Position numbers and translations under genes: made by a program. Below the pieces are notes generated by a model. The model was not told where the DNA came from. It searched no databases and was given only the letters and a program-made list of their open reading frames with translations. Below are positions 31,965 through 43,022 of a stretch of 64,000 bases of DNA, in pieces; position 1 is the stretch's first letter; every line of letters starts with the position of its first letter. Source of the DNA: [Phialemoniopsis] sp. UDSM-2020 (lineage: Eukaryota; Ascomycota; Sordariomycetes; Thyridiales; Thyridiaceae); assembly GCA_018873225.1 (NCBI GenBank), contig JAEILZ010000009.1, positions 1,603,501 through 1,667,500 of the forward strand. The letters run 5' to 3'.

Positions 31965-33577
31965 ATGGCCGAGACCGCTGCTGCCCCTACTGCCGACGCC
32001 GGCGCTGCTGCTGCTCCCGCAGCTGGCACCCGGCCTACCAAGCCCAATGAGGAGGAGTTCAAGCAAAAGCTTGACAAGGCTCAGAAGGAGCACAGCGCTG
32101 TCATGGAGCGATTCGTACGTTTCTGGCAATGCTTTCTCGGATCTTGCTGCGATGCATGTGTGACTAACTGGGATCCTCTCTAGAACGCCATCAAGGCCAA
32201 GATCGACATCGCGCAGCCCAACAAGAACAAGGACCAGCCTTCTCCCACCCAGAAGCGCCGCCAGGAGCTGATCGCCCAGGCCAACGAGATCCGTCAGAAG
32301 CAGGCCGGTGGCAAGAACGCCCGGACCTCCAAGCAGGACCAGATCAAGCGCCTCGACGAGCAGCTGCGCAGCCGCATCAACGAGCAGAAGAACGCCCGTG
32401 GCAAGATCAACTTCAAGAGCGCCGAGGATGTCGACCGCGAGATCGACCGCCTCGACAAGCAGGTCAGCACCGGCATGATGAAGCTCGTCGACGAGAAGAA
32501 GGCCCTCACCGAGATCTCCAACCTCCGCAAGCTGCGCAAGAACTTCTCGCAGTTCGACAACCAGCAGAAGGAGATTGACGACCTCCGCGCCAAGATCAAG
32601 GCCATCAAGGACTCGATGGACGACCCCGAGGCCAAGGCCCTGAGCGAGCAGTACAACAAGATCCAGGCCGAGCTCGACGCCATCAAGGCCGAGCAGGACG
32701 AGGCCTACAAGGGCCTGTCGAGCCTGCGCGACGAGCGCACCAAGCTGCACAACGAGCAGCGCGAGAAGTTTGACGCCATGCGCAAGCTCAAGGACGAGTA
32801 CTACGGCCAGAAGAAGGCCTACCAGGCCTACGAGCGCGAGGCCAAGCACAAGGCCTGGGAGCGCCGGCAGGCCGAGAACGAAAAGTACGTCAAGGAGAAG
32901 AAGAAGGAGCGCGCGCAAAAGATGCTCGCCGAGGCCGCCGACCCGGCCTACCTCGACGAGATCCGCCGCGCCAACAGCCTGCTGCACTTCTTCGACCCTT
33001 CGCACAAGGGCCCCGAGAAGTCGGCCCTGCTCGCCGACAGCGGCCTGTCGGCGCAGGCCACGCGCAAGGTCGACGACTCGGCCCTCAAGGGCACGCGCCT
33101 GGCGCGCAAGGAGGACCGCGAGGACGACTACCTGCCCGCCGTCAAGAAGGGCAAGAAGGGCAAGAAGGGGGGCGCCGCCGCCGAGAACAAGGGCTTCAAC
33201 TGCCCGCCCTCGGTCATGGAGGACTGCGCCTTTATGGGCATCGACCCGCCCATGAGCGCCGCCGACGTCCCCGCCGTCATCGAGAAGGTCAAGGCCAAGC
33301 TCGACCACTGGAAGGCCGACCAGACCGCCCAGACCCAGCGTGTAAGTCTTAGTCCCTCACAATCACTCTCCGAATTACTAACAACGTGTGTCTATAGAAC
33401 GTGGAGAAGGCCAAGAAGGAGATCGAGAAGCTCGAGGCCGAGGAGGCTGCCGAGGCCAAGGGCGAGTCCAACGGCGTCAACGGCAAGAAGAGCGACGACA
33501 AGGCCGTCGACGAGGTCACTTCCGACCTCAAGGATGCCTCGATCGAGGACAAGAAGGAGGAGGAGACCAAGGCTTAG
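31965..33577 (+). CDS. BFR1: Nuclear segregation protein Bfr1 (mRNP/ER-polysome coiled-coil protein)
   Basis: Three exons: 31965-32114, 32184-33341 and 33398-33577 (GTACGT...TAG and GTAAGT...TAG), giving 495 aa. The Ala/Pro-rich start MAETAAAPTADAGAA leads to RPTKPNEEEFKQKLDKAQKE and SPTQKRRQELIAQANEIRQK, then a long Lys/Glu coiled coil (INFKSAEDVDREIDRLDKQV; LRKLRKNFSQFDNQQKEID; DEYYGQKKAYQAYEREAKHK). The C-terminal block has FNCPPSVMEDCAFMGIDPP before an acidic, Lys-rich tail. In yeast, Bfr1 associates with polysomal mRNPs at the ER and affects secretion and chromosome segregation. The family match extends over the full length; the small third exon supplies the acidic tail. Confidence 0.93.
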
Positions 33578-34894
33578 GCCTGAGGCACCTTCTAATTGTC
33601 ACTATTACCCATGCCCAATGATCTTTGGGGGGTCACGAAGAGTTGAGTGGAGCGGTGGCATTGCCACTGATGAGAGCTGCTCCTGTCAAAAAGAAGCATG
33701 TTTGTTTTTTCACGGCCGGGTTGTTTGTAGAAAAAGAAAAAAGGTCCGGGCAAGAATTCATTGAAAAGGGGGATTCCCAGAGGAGGCGGTGTTCCCGTGG
33801 ATGGATAAAGAGTTCCTGGCGAGCAGATGGGATGCTGCTTGTGTCGAGAAGAAATTCCTCCTCTCTCCCCCCTTTTAAGAGATAAATACTAGCTTGCAAT
33901 CTAGCTCTACCTTGCACAATACTACCATCATACAAACAACGTCGTCTACATCGTACTCTTGACCGCCTTGTCTGTTTGTCTGGCTGGCTATTCGCTGAAG
34001 GTAAAAATCACATTTATGCAGTCGTGCATTGGGCCGGTATTGGGTAGGAAAACGTATACATAGGTCGTCCATCATCACGACCAGGAAGGACATCTGATCC
34101 AAACACATCTCTGCAGAGGAGCATCATTTCTATTTCATCGGTACATTGAGTAGGTAGCTTTGCTTGGTACATATTTAGCTGGCGTCCTAATCCAGCTATT
34201 CATGCTGCTTCACGCGTCACGGATTCCTCTATCTGCTGCTCGATCTAGAGGAGGGTGACGTTGTGATGTCTGATGCTTCCCTCCTCTCGCATCCCTCTAA
34301 GCTCTTCAACAACAACATCCTCCAGAATCGTCGTGGCCGTAAAATGAGAAGAGTAGGTGAAACCTCGGGACAGGGAAAGGCGGTCGCTGGTCATCCAAAC
34401 ATGCCCAACAGTCCGTCCAGTTTCATCCGGACTGGGACGATGAAGAGTAAAATGAAAAGAATAAGGAGTAGAAAAGCTAATAGGGATAAGAAGAAAAAGG
34501 CCACACAAACGCCCAGCGGAAGAAGAAAAAGTCTTGGGTTGGCAAACTTGGATGTCGTGGTCGTCTAAGAATCAAAGAAAACATTGAGAATGCAGCAGCG
34601 CCCGCTATGCAACATGCCCAAGTCTTTTAGTTCCCAAAAAGTGAATCACCGCGCCTCCTCCCCCCCTTTCCCTTGTTCCCTTTGCTTTCCCATGCAGGTT
34701 TTCGTTCAAACAGTGTTCGTGGCTTCGTAGGTAGCGTCGTCTCGGTCAAATTACACAAAGGGAAGATATATCGTGATAGAGCCCGTCGATACGGTCGTCA
34801 TGCCGGGGCGGTGGCGTGTTATTTAGTCGGTCAGTGGAGTTTTGATGGAGTTGAAGAGGTTTGATGGTGGGTAGATATACGGCTGGAAGGATCC
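33578..34894. other. Intergenic between convergent genes
   Basis: 3' flanks of BFR1 (plus) and the Cys-cluster protein (minus), 1.3 kb. No coding or repeat feature supported. Confidence 0.5.
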
Positions 34895-35719
34895 TCAGTA
34901 GCCACCAGGGTGGTAATAGGACGCTGGCGGTGCATGGGGCGGTGCCCTGAAGCCGCCGCTGCGACGGTCCCGGGGAGCAGGTGTCCTCCTCTCCATAAAG
35001 GGGCCTGGCGCCGGCGGCGTCCTGCCGCGTATCAGGGGCTCAGGAGGTAGGCTCGGCCCGCTGGTGACGGTGGGCACAGCGGCACTGTTCCGTCGACCGA
35101 GCCTTTTGGTCCCGGCCAGGGCGCTCAGGGGCGGATCACGCACGGCCGGGTCGTCCTCCTGGGGTAGTGTCAGCTCGACGAGGCCGTAAAAGTACTCGAG
35201 GACCTCCGGGTAGCGTTGGACCGAGGCCTGCCAGTCCTCGTCGATGTGCCGCTTCAGGGCGGCCTCGGCCTGGTGGATGTCGCTCGGGTGCGGCGCCGCG
35301 CGGTAGTACCGGTAGGCGTCCTGGTGGATGCGCTCGATAACCTGGCTGTGCGCTTGTTTCCGCCGCTCCGTCAGTAACCGAAAGTACTCGAGGATGTAGT
35401 CTTGTGCATGTTCCCGCACCCACGTCCTATCAGCCATGTCAGTACTAAGTCCTGCAACGAAGAAGTAGAGTCATCTAGCTTCAATGATGAATGAAGATGG
35501 TAGCTGGGCCTTTGACGGCTGCTCCCACGTGATGAGAAGGTCGACATACCGGATATCATTGTAGATAGACTGCATCACCCTTTGCTCTGCTTGCCTGATG
35601 GCCACCTCGAGACCTTTTGCCTCGCACTCGCACTGGGCATTTGCCGGCGCCCGGCATATGGCGCAGTCCGGATCCATCCTGACGACGGACTTTCGCGTTT
35701 TGTAGTTTCTGGTATACAT
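34895..35719 (-). CDS. Conserved fungal protein with N-terminal Cys cluster
   Basis: Two exons, 35719-35550 and 35426-34895 (intron GTATGT...TAG), giving 233 aa. The join restores VMQSIYNDIR-TWVREHAQDY. An N-terminal cluster C-x2-C-x7-C-x-C (CAICRAPANAQCEC) looks metal-binding. A helical part follows (KGLEVAIRQAEQRVMQS; DYILEYFRLLTERRKQAHSQ) and a well-defined block DEDWQASVQRYPEVLEYFYG LVELTLPQEDDPAVRDPP. The last 80 residues are Pro/Arg-rich and disordered, ending YYHPGGY. I remember similar proteins of unknown function across Sordariomycetes, some annotated as RING-like, but there is no complete RING. The start may be the ATG at 35677 (MDPDCAICR), or a short upstream exon may exist. Confidence 0.72.
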
Positions 35720-38176
35720 GTTTCAGTATGTCGAGGTCGACAGAAACGATGCAGACGTTTTTCTGGGAACGAGAGGAGGTTTCAAAGATAACAAGAAGCA
35801 GGGTCTAATAATACAAGCAGGGTACTGCCCCGACTAGAACGCTCATGCTCTCTGTGCGGCCGTGACGCTGGACCAGCCAGAAACATGCGTGAGGACATAT
35901 GAAGCCGGAGGGATGAAAGACAAAGGGCTTGGACAAAGGGTTTGGGTTTGGGGGTCAATTGCAGGAGTAGCAAGAGTCTGAGAAGATGGACAAGGGAAAC
36001 GAGATAGAACCCACCTTAGTAAGAGCAGGACGCAGATAAGTTGGGAGAGTAGATGGCGTTAAGAGGGGTAGTCGGGGGGGAAACACTGATACGTTGCTAG
36101 CTTGCTCTTTCGTGCAGTAGCAGCAGCAGGAGATGATGCGGAGAGGCCCTCGGAGGCGTCGCGTGAGGTGGGAGATGGACGAGGACAACGAACACACGGC
36201 AGGAATGCCGGAGTACTGGGGGAAACCAGCAGAGAGGAGAGGAGAGAGATACGGAAGCCAGAGAAGGTCGGAAGAGCCAAGCAACAACAAGACGAGTTGC
36301 GTGATGCCAAAAGGAGGAAAATGTCGGGGAAGGGACAGCAAGGGCGGCTCCCTTTGGCGGAGAGGTTGCAGGACGAGATGCGATGGGCAAACGCAATGTA
36401 GATGTGGGAAGACGTGGGAGCACTCAAATGCACCGGAGCATGCCTCGTGATGATCCAAGAGGGTCGAAGCCTTTCCTCAGTGGTGAGGCGGGTGTTGCGA
36501 GGGCAGCAAGCTTAACCACGTTTGGGCTGGGTGCCTCTGTCGTGGCTCGAATGCGAGCCACTGTCTATACGTCTCGATTGCAGCGTGCAGCAGCCCAATG
36601 GACGGTGGGCAGAGAGCATGTAATGTATATATGCCCTGCTCCTGCTGCTGCTGCCGCTGATTGCTGCTGGTTATGGCGCCGGGTGTTGTGGGTTGAGGTG
36701 GCCCCAATCGACGACGTGCTCTCTCCACCGCCCGATCTATCCTCCGTTGCGGGTACGGCACCGGCCAAGGAGGAGCTGGTCTGGGGAAGGGAGGTTGGCG
36801 AGGAGGGGGCGGCAGGGAGAAGGACAACGAGTCTCAAGATTGATAACCTTAAACCCCGTCTTGTTGGTCCGGAAGGGGTAGACCAAGCTCCTCATAGCAG
36901 ATTCAAGATAGCCAGACCCTTCGTCTCATTGAAGCAAAGGTCAAAAAGAGGCGATATTATGTAAGTCGGGCACAAAAAAGAATTTGAGGAATGCATGGGT
37001 GGGTGCTCATGCATACAAGCGGAGGAGGAGGAGAGACAAGTCAATGTTATAGCCATGCAAGCACAGCACACTAGCCTACAGCCGGATCTGCTCGACCTTA
37101 CTATTTCGTAGCTGCAGGGCTACTGGATGGGCATGTTTGATTAGGCTTGGAAGATCGGGCGGCCACGCATGAGGTGTACAAGTACGTAGAGTACTTAACC
37201 TGCATATATGGGAGGGGGCGTGAGCGATGAGGGGACGAGGAGAGAGAGGGAGAGAGGAATTGTAGTAGTAAGTGATGCATGAAACGGAGCAAACAGGCGG
37301 AAAAGACGCAGCGGATTGGGAATTGGGAAAAGACTTTGAAGAAGCCGCCGGGCTGGACCCGGGCGGAAGTGAGGAGGCGAGCTCGCTGTTTGGAGAGAGT
37401 GGGGTTGCTTGGATGCATACTCATGCTTGGATGTGGATGTGGATGTGGAAGTGGATGTGATGGGCCAAACAGAGATCATCACACAAAGGCCAGAAACAAA
37501 GCCGCTGCATGTCTGGCTCTCACCGCATCTCCCAAACCCGGCCTCCCCCTTCAATGGCAGCAATGCAGGGCGTCCCAGCTTCGGGCATCTGCTTGAAGAA
37601 TTCAAAAAGGCTCTGCCTGGCCGTGCCAAAGTATAAAGGCCAGTTGGCGTCTGCACCTTTCATCTATCGAATCAATGGCGGTATCGGATTGATTTGACGA
37701 TGCACGTCGCAGGCAGCCGGTTTCCTTGATGGCCTTTTCACCTCGACCGAAATCCCAGGTCGTACAGACCCAGCTCAGCTGATGCAGCTGCTCATCTCGG
37801 CTAGAATTTCACTCTCATTCGTCATTGTGAGCAGGAGCAATGGCTGGTCCGTTGTTGATGGCCGAGATGAGTGTGTATGGTAACGGTAATTACTGGTGCG
37901 GGTGTGTGATGATGGGTCGGCCCAGTCCGGCAGTCCGTGTTTTTGTTGTCCGTCTTGCCTGTCCACCCTGATGACCCGCTGATTTGGGACCGATCTTTTT
38001 TCATTTTAGAGAAAAAGTTGGGTGACACAAGCACCATCAAGGATGTCGCTTATCTTATCAGAGCTTGGGTTGGAGCTAAAATTTCCCCTTAGGATGCAGC
38101 ACATGGCATGATGAGGCTCTGTCTGTACCTCGATATACACAATACTTTACACAGCAAAGCGGTGCAGCTTGAAAAG
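35720..38176. other. Intergenic: divergent upstream region (2.5 kb)
   Basis: Holds promoters of the Cys-cluster gene (minus) and MTG2 (plus). 36000-36450 is strongly purine-rich on the plus strand, so CT-rich in the sense of the minus-strand gene, consistent with a long leader. A frame at 36383-36964 has no protein character. A short tandem repeat lies at 37429-37458. Confidence 0.5.
37429..37458. repeat. GGATGT hexamer tandem repeat, five units
   Basis: Five units, the fourth being GGAAGT. The same hexamer occurs again as a short run near 44916, upstream of the GH17 gene. Confidence 0.85.
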
Positions 38177-39853
38177 ATGGCTGCCCGTTGCTCGTCTTCT
38201 GCACCTTTCTTTCTTCCCTTTCTCTATCCTTCGTTGGTTCTGTCTACCGCTAGAAGTACCGCCCCTCGCGTCACAACTGCATTCCGACAAGTTCGCGGTC
38301 ACATCACCGAGTCACAGTCGGCCGCTCCGGCTACCAGGCTCAACCCAACTCCAGATGACTACGCGATATCCACATTCGCCGACAAGGCTCAATTGACTGT
38401 GTATGCCGGCGCTGGTGGTCACGGCTGTATCTCCTTTCTCAGAGAGCTCTACCTTGCAGAGGGCCCGGCCAACGGAGGTGACGGCGGACACGGCGGCAAT
38501 ATCTACATACAAGCTGTACATGGTGAAACATCCCTACATAAGCTTGCGCGAAGGAGATATATAAGAGCGGAACGTGGGAAGCATGGTCAAGGAAGTGCCA
38601 AGAACGGCCGACGGGGAGACGATGTCATCCTGACTGTCCCGGTCGGGACTGTGGTCAAGGAGATCAGTCGCGACGATCCCGAGACAGAGGAGATCGCCTT
38701 GGTCCAAGCCGCTCGCCGCCGCGAAATTGCTCATCGAGACGCGGAAGAGGATGTCGATGACCTTCCGGACCTGGAGGATAACCACTTCCGGCAGAAGTGG
38801 CTGCTCTGGCCCGGAATGTCTAAATCGGATGCCAAGAGCATCGAGCTGCCACGGCTCCCTCGACGACAGCGTCTATATGCCCAACCCGTGGCCCCAGTCC
38901 ACCTAGATCTATCTAAGCCCACACAGCGGCCCATATTGTTGACCGCTGGTGGCGTCGGAGGGCTCGGAAACCCGCACTTTGTCTCCAAGAAGACGCCGAG
39001 GCCCATGTTTGCGACTAAGGGGGAGAAAGCCATGAATATGACCCTTGAGCTTGAGCTGAAGCTTCTAGCTGATGTTGGTCTTGTTGGCTTGCCCAACGCT
39101 GGAAAGAGTACTCTCCTGCGAGCAGTCAGTAACAGCCGAGCACGAGTGGGCTCTTGGGCTTTCACCACCCTCCAGCCAAACATCGGCACGGTAGTTCTTG
39201 ACAATAACAGGGGTCGGCCGTTGTTGAAGAGTTATCGAAGGGACGACGAAGCTGGTGCAGAAGATTCGGAGGTGGTACAGAGAACAAGGTTCACCATCGC
39301 CGACATTCCTGGTCTAATCGAAGGGGCGCACCTCGACAAAGGACTAGGCATTGCTTTCCTCCGCCACGTTGAGCGAGCTGGCGTTCTCGCTTTTGTGATT
39401 GACCTCAGCGCTGGCAATGCCGTCAAAGCCTTGAACGCTCTGTGGAATGAGGTCGGCCTCTACGCCCAGATGAGAGAGGATGAGGAAAGGGATCGAGAGC
39501 GGGAAGCGCGCATTGAGTGGAACGACAATGCCGACTCGACCCCGGGCTCGTCATGGATGCCTGGCTCTATGACAGTTGCTGACTATCCTTCCCCGCCAGA
39601 GAACGTCTCCGGCTTACATATTGCGGCCAAGCCGTGGTTTGTCGTAGCCACCAAGGGAGATCTCCCCGACACCCAAGAAAACTTCAAGGAGCTCCGAAAA
39701 TATGTAGCCGGTATCACACGAGGGGACATCCCACACCCAAGTGGTATCGATGGAGCATGGACCAAGGATTGCGCAGCTATCCCGGTCAGTGCGATCAATG
39801 GCCAAGGAGTGGATCGAATCGTGCACTGGACAGTCGGGCTGCTGGATGCTTAG
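38177..39853 (+). CDS. MTG2: Mitochondrial Obg-family GTPase Mtg2
   Basis: Single exon. The ATG at 38177 gives MAARCSSSAPFFLPFLYPSL, a presequence-like N-terminus (558 aa); an in-frame ATG at 38108 would add 23 residues. The Gly-rich Obg fold is clear (VYAGAGGHGCISFLREL; GPANGGDGGHGGNIYIQA; RGKHGQGSAKNGRRGDD; LTAGGVGGLGNPHF). It is split by an insertion of about 80 residues that is acidic then basic (DAEEDVDDLPDLEDN; LPRLPRRQRLYAQP). The G domain has G1 GLPNAGKST, G3 DIPGLIEGAH, G4 ATKGD and G5 SAINGQG. It acts in assembly of the large mitoribosomal subunit on the matrix side of the inner membrane. A charged insertion (REDEERDREREARIEW) lies before G4. Confidence 0.94.
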   Translation: MAARCSSSAPFFLPFLYPSLVLSTARSTAPRVTTAFRQVRGHITESQSAAPATRLNPTPDDYAISTFADKAQLTVYAGAGGHGCISFLRELYLAEGPANGGDGGHGGNIYIQAVHGETSLHKLARRRYIRAERGKHGQGSAKNGRRGDDVILTVPVGTVVKEISRDDPETEEIALVQAARRREIAHRDAEEDVDDLPDLEDNHFRQKWLLWPGMSKSDAKSIELPRLPRRQRLYAQPVAPVHLDLSKPTQRPILLTAGGVGGLGNPHFVSKKTPRPMFATKGEKAMNMTLELELKLLADVGLVGLPNAGKSTLLRAVSNSRARVGSWAFTTLQPNIGTVVLDNNRGRPLLKSYRRDDEAGAEDSEVVQRTRFTIADIPGLIEGAHLDKGLGIAFLRHVERAGVLAFVIDLSAGNAVKALNALWNEVGLYAQMREDEERDREREARIEWNDNADSTPGSSWMPGSMTVADYPSPPENVSGLHIAAKPWFVVATKGDLPDTQENFKELRKYVAGITRGDIPHPSGIDGAWTKDCAAIPVSAINGQGVDRIVHWTVGLLDA

Positions 39854-40368
39854 AGACCTAGCCTTCCTCCACATGTACAATATGTATCTAAATAAATACA
39901 ATATGACTCGACTATGATTGCAGATATGTGTCAGTTTGACTGTACATGACTTACATTTGAGTATCTGTCGATGAGTCGATTTTGCAAACCTCCAAGGCAT
40001 AATGCAATATCACTACATCAGCTCAAAATCTTATGAAATACACACAAGCGCACATACTAGTATATATCATCCGTTAGAATCATAGCACAGCTTTTCAAAT
40101 AAGTGAATATTGTCAATGAGATGATTATCATTAATGATTGCGGCCTGGGGAACTTGGGGCTTATCGTTATCAATGCTCTTATCGTGCCTTATCGAGTTCC
40201 TTAGCGCAATTGAGGGGCAGGAACAATCCCAAACTTACACTGCGCAGCAACGATTTTTTTCCCCAGTTGCTCCTTCTGACGAAAAGCACCAGCAACCGTA
40301 CTGCCTTGTCTAGATCACAGGTGCTTTTCCCAGAGCAATCGCACTCGCCAGTGACGAAGCAAGCAAAC
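39854..40368. other. Intergenic: MTG2 3' flank and NCL1 promoter
   Basis: AT-rich spacer between tandem plus-strand genes; no further feature seen. Confidence 0.45.
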
Positions 40369-43022
40369 ATGGGTCGCGGAAGGTTCAGAGTATGTGCTAT
40401 GCATCCAATTTTGCGCCAATTGAGTATTGTTGTGCTGACAGCTTTCTGAAGGGAAAGAAAGGCGGGCGAGGCGGTGGTGGCGGCCAAGGGCGTGATCGAC
40501 CCGGCCACATCAATTACCAAACGATCGTCAAGGAGCATGAGAAGCTCGAGAGATTCTACAATACTCTGCTCGGATATGAAGATGGCCCGGAGAAGGAGGC
40601 CTTCTGGACAGCTCTGAGGAGAGAGCTGCCAAACAGCTTCCGATTTTGCGGCTCCAAGGGACATGCGCTTGCAGTGAAGCGACTGCTGCAGACTCGATAC
40701 ATCCCAGAGATCACCAGAATCACTCACACCGATGGCCAAGCCGTCGAGCCTCCCAAACCTGTCCCATGGTATCCCGACAACCTGGCGTGGGATATGACCA
40801 CCCCCAAGAACATCGTCCGCCGATTCCCTCCGTTCGCGGCCTTCCAGAAGTTCCTGGTCTCGGAAACTTCTGTCGGAAACATCAGCCGGCAAGAGGTTGT
40901 GAGCATGATCCCACCTCTTCTGCTCGACGTCCGGCCCGGTATGGCTGTTCTCGACATGTGCGCTGCGCCTGGAAGCAAGGCAGCACAGCTGCTAGAGATG
41001 GTGCACCAGGGAGAAGAGGGACGTATTCGCAAGTTCCTGCAAGACTTTGCGCGACAGGAAGGCCTCGAAGTTCCAGAGATCGAGTCTGCGAACGACGATG
41101 TAGACATGAACGCCGATCCCAGCGACGATGGCAGGGCGACAGGTCTCCTGATTGCCAACGATGCCGACTACAAGAGAAGCCACATGCTGATCCACCAGCT
41201 CAAGAGGCTCTCATCCCCCAACATGATCGTTACGAACCACGATGCCACGCTATTCCCATCGCTGCGCCTTCCCTCTGACGATTCAAAGGTCGGCAAATAT
41301 CTCAAGTTTGACCGGATTCTGGCCGATGTGCCCTGCTCCGGAGATGGAACGCTTCGCAAGAACCCTGCTGTATGGAGGGAGTGGCAGCCCGGCAGTGCCC
41401 TTGGCCTGCACCTTACCCAAGTGCGCATTCTCGTCCGCGCCCTGCAGATGCTCAAGCCTGGTGGTCGTGTCGTCTATTCTACCTGCAGTATGAACCCCGT
41501 CGAGAACGAGGCAGTCATCGCTGCCGCTATCGAGAGATGTGGAGGGCTCGAGAAGATTGGTATCCTCGACTGCAGCCAGGAATTGTCAGAACTCAAGCGC
41601 ATACCCGGCATGACCGAGTGGAAGGTCATGGACAAGTCCGCAAGAATGTGGAATAACTGGCAGGAGGTCGAGGACTACACCAAGGCGTCGGCAGATGGGA
41701 TTGCCCCGGGCAAGCTCCTTGAATCCATGTTCGCCCCTGCTCGAAAGGGCGATGAATCCGATCTTCCCCTCGACCGGTGCATGAGGGTCTATGCTCACCT
41801 TCAGGACACTGGAGCATTCTTTATCACTGTTCTCGAGAAGAAGGCCGAATTCAAGGCCAAGCCTGAGGAGACCAGAAAACCCGCGTCCAGTGCCACCGCT
41901 TTGACCGCAGCTACACCCGCCGCTGCCAATGGAGACAAGAGCATCAAGCTGGAATCCAATGGTCAGGCAGAGCAAGTTGCCAAGCCTAGTGAGGATGCCA
42001 AGCCCGAGCAAGACGTCAAGACTGAGCAGATCGTCAAGGCTGAGCAAGCAGTCAAGGTCGAACCTGACGTCAAGGCCGAGCCCGAAGTCAAGGTCGAGTC
42101 CGAACAAACCGGCCAGAAGCGGCCGCTCGAAGAGGATGGCGGCGATGCTACTACCGAAAAGAAGCAGAAGCTGAGTGAAAGCGAAGATCTCGGAGACATC
42201 ATCGAGAAGCCTAGCGACGGGCGGAAGAAGAAGCCCGAAGGCCCATACGAAGAGCCTTTCAAGTACATCTCGGCGGACCATCCTGTCGTCCAGGACGTCG
42301 TCAAGTTCTACAGCCTCTCCTCGAGGTTCCCTCGTGATCGGTTCTTGGTCCGCAACGCCATGGGCGAGCCGGCCAAGGCTATCTACTACTCTAGTGCCCT
42401 AGTCCGGGACGTTCTCATCGCCAATGAAGGCAAGGGTGTCAAGTTCATCCACGGCGGCGTCAAGATGTTCATGAAGCAAGATTCGCCGTCTGCGGAGGTG
42501 TGCCGTTGGCGTATCCAGTCCGAAGGCATGCCGATTCTCCAGGGCTACGTCGGCGCCGACCGGGTGGTTCGCCTGCACAAGAAGGAGACTCTCAGAAACC
42601 TACTCATCGAGATGTTCCCCAAAATCAGTGACGAGGAAGGAGCGAAGCTTGGTGAGATCTACGAGAGAGTCAAGGACATTGGTATGGGCTGCTGCGTGCT
42701 CAAGGTCGAGCCTGAGGAGGGCGAGGAGGAGATGGAGCACGTAGTGCTGCCGCTGTGGAAAAGCTTCCATTCGCTGAACCTGATGCTGCCCAAGGAAGAT
42801 CGTTCAGCGATGTTGCTCCGCATCTTCAACGATACAACACCTCTCGTGAACCACGGTCTTAGTGGTAAGAAGAAGCCTCAAGACGAGCCGGCACAAACGG
42901 AAGCAGGTGAGGCTGGCAACACCAAGGAGGCCTCGGCTGCAAACGGGGAGGCTGCCACCGAGCCGACTGTCGATAACGAGCAGGACATGCTCGACGCGGC
43001 AGAAGATGCCCCGTCCCCTTGA
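40369..43022 (+). CDS. NCL1: tRNA (cytosine-5) methyltransferase Ncl1/Trm4 (NSUN2 family)
   Basis: Two exons, 40369-40389 (21 nt, MGRGRFR) and 40452-43022, giving 863 aa. The intron has a GTATGT donor and an AAG acceptor; the earlier CAG at 40433-40441 would shift the frame. The Gly/Arg-rich start is followed by YNTLLGYEDGPEKEAFW and LPNSFRFCG. Methyltransferase motifs are DMCAAPGSKAAQLLE (SAM binding), FDRILADVPCSGDGTLRKNP (motif IV Cys) and YSTCSMNPVENEAVI (catalytic TCS Cys). They form m5C in tRNA with SAM, in the nucleus. A 120-residue disordered linker contains five tandem VKxE repeats and a KR-rich patch (QKRPLEEDG). The fungal/NSUN2-type C-terminal domain follows (FSLSSRFPRDRFLVRN-like; VCRWRIQSEGMPIL). 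An acidic tail ends the protein. Confidence 0.95.
42015..42104 (+). repeat. 18-nt coding minisatellite, five copies (VKxE repeats)
   Basis: Five consecutive in-frame 6-codon units: VKTEQI, VKAEQA, VKVEPD, VKAEPE and VKVESE, with no gaps. The codons for Val-Lys are GTCAAG in every copy. Confidence 0.93.

Noticed and set aside
31908..33308. 466-codon minus-strand ORF opposite BFR1
   Set aside because: Leu/Val-rich repetitive sequence that mirrors GAG/AAG/CAG codons of the coiled-coil gene; the sense strand has clear Bfr1 homology and introns.
36383..36964. 193-codon plus-strand ORF in the region upstream of MTG2
   Set aside because: No motif or codon bias, and it overlaps equally long frames on the other strand in purine-biased DNA.
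38108..38176. Upstream ATG as the MTG2 start
   Set aside because: The added 23 residues are not presequence-like, while the ATG at 38177 has a better context and gives a mitochondrial-type N-terminus. Not excluded.
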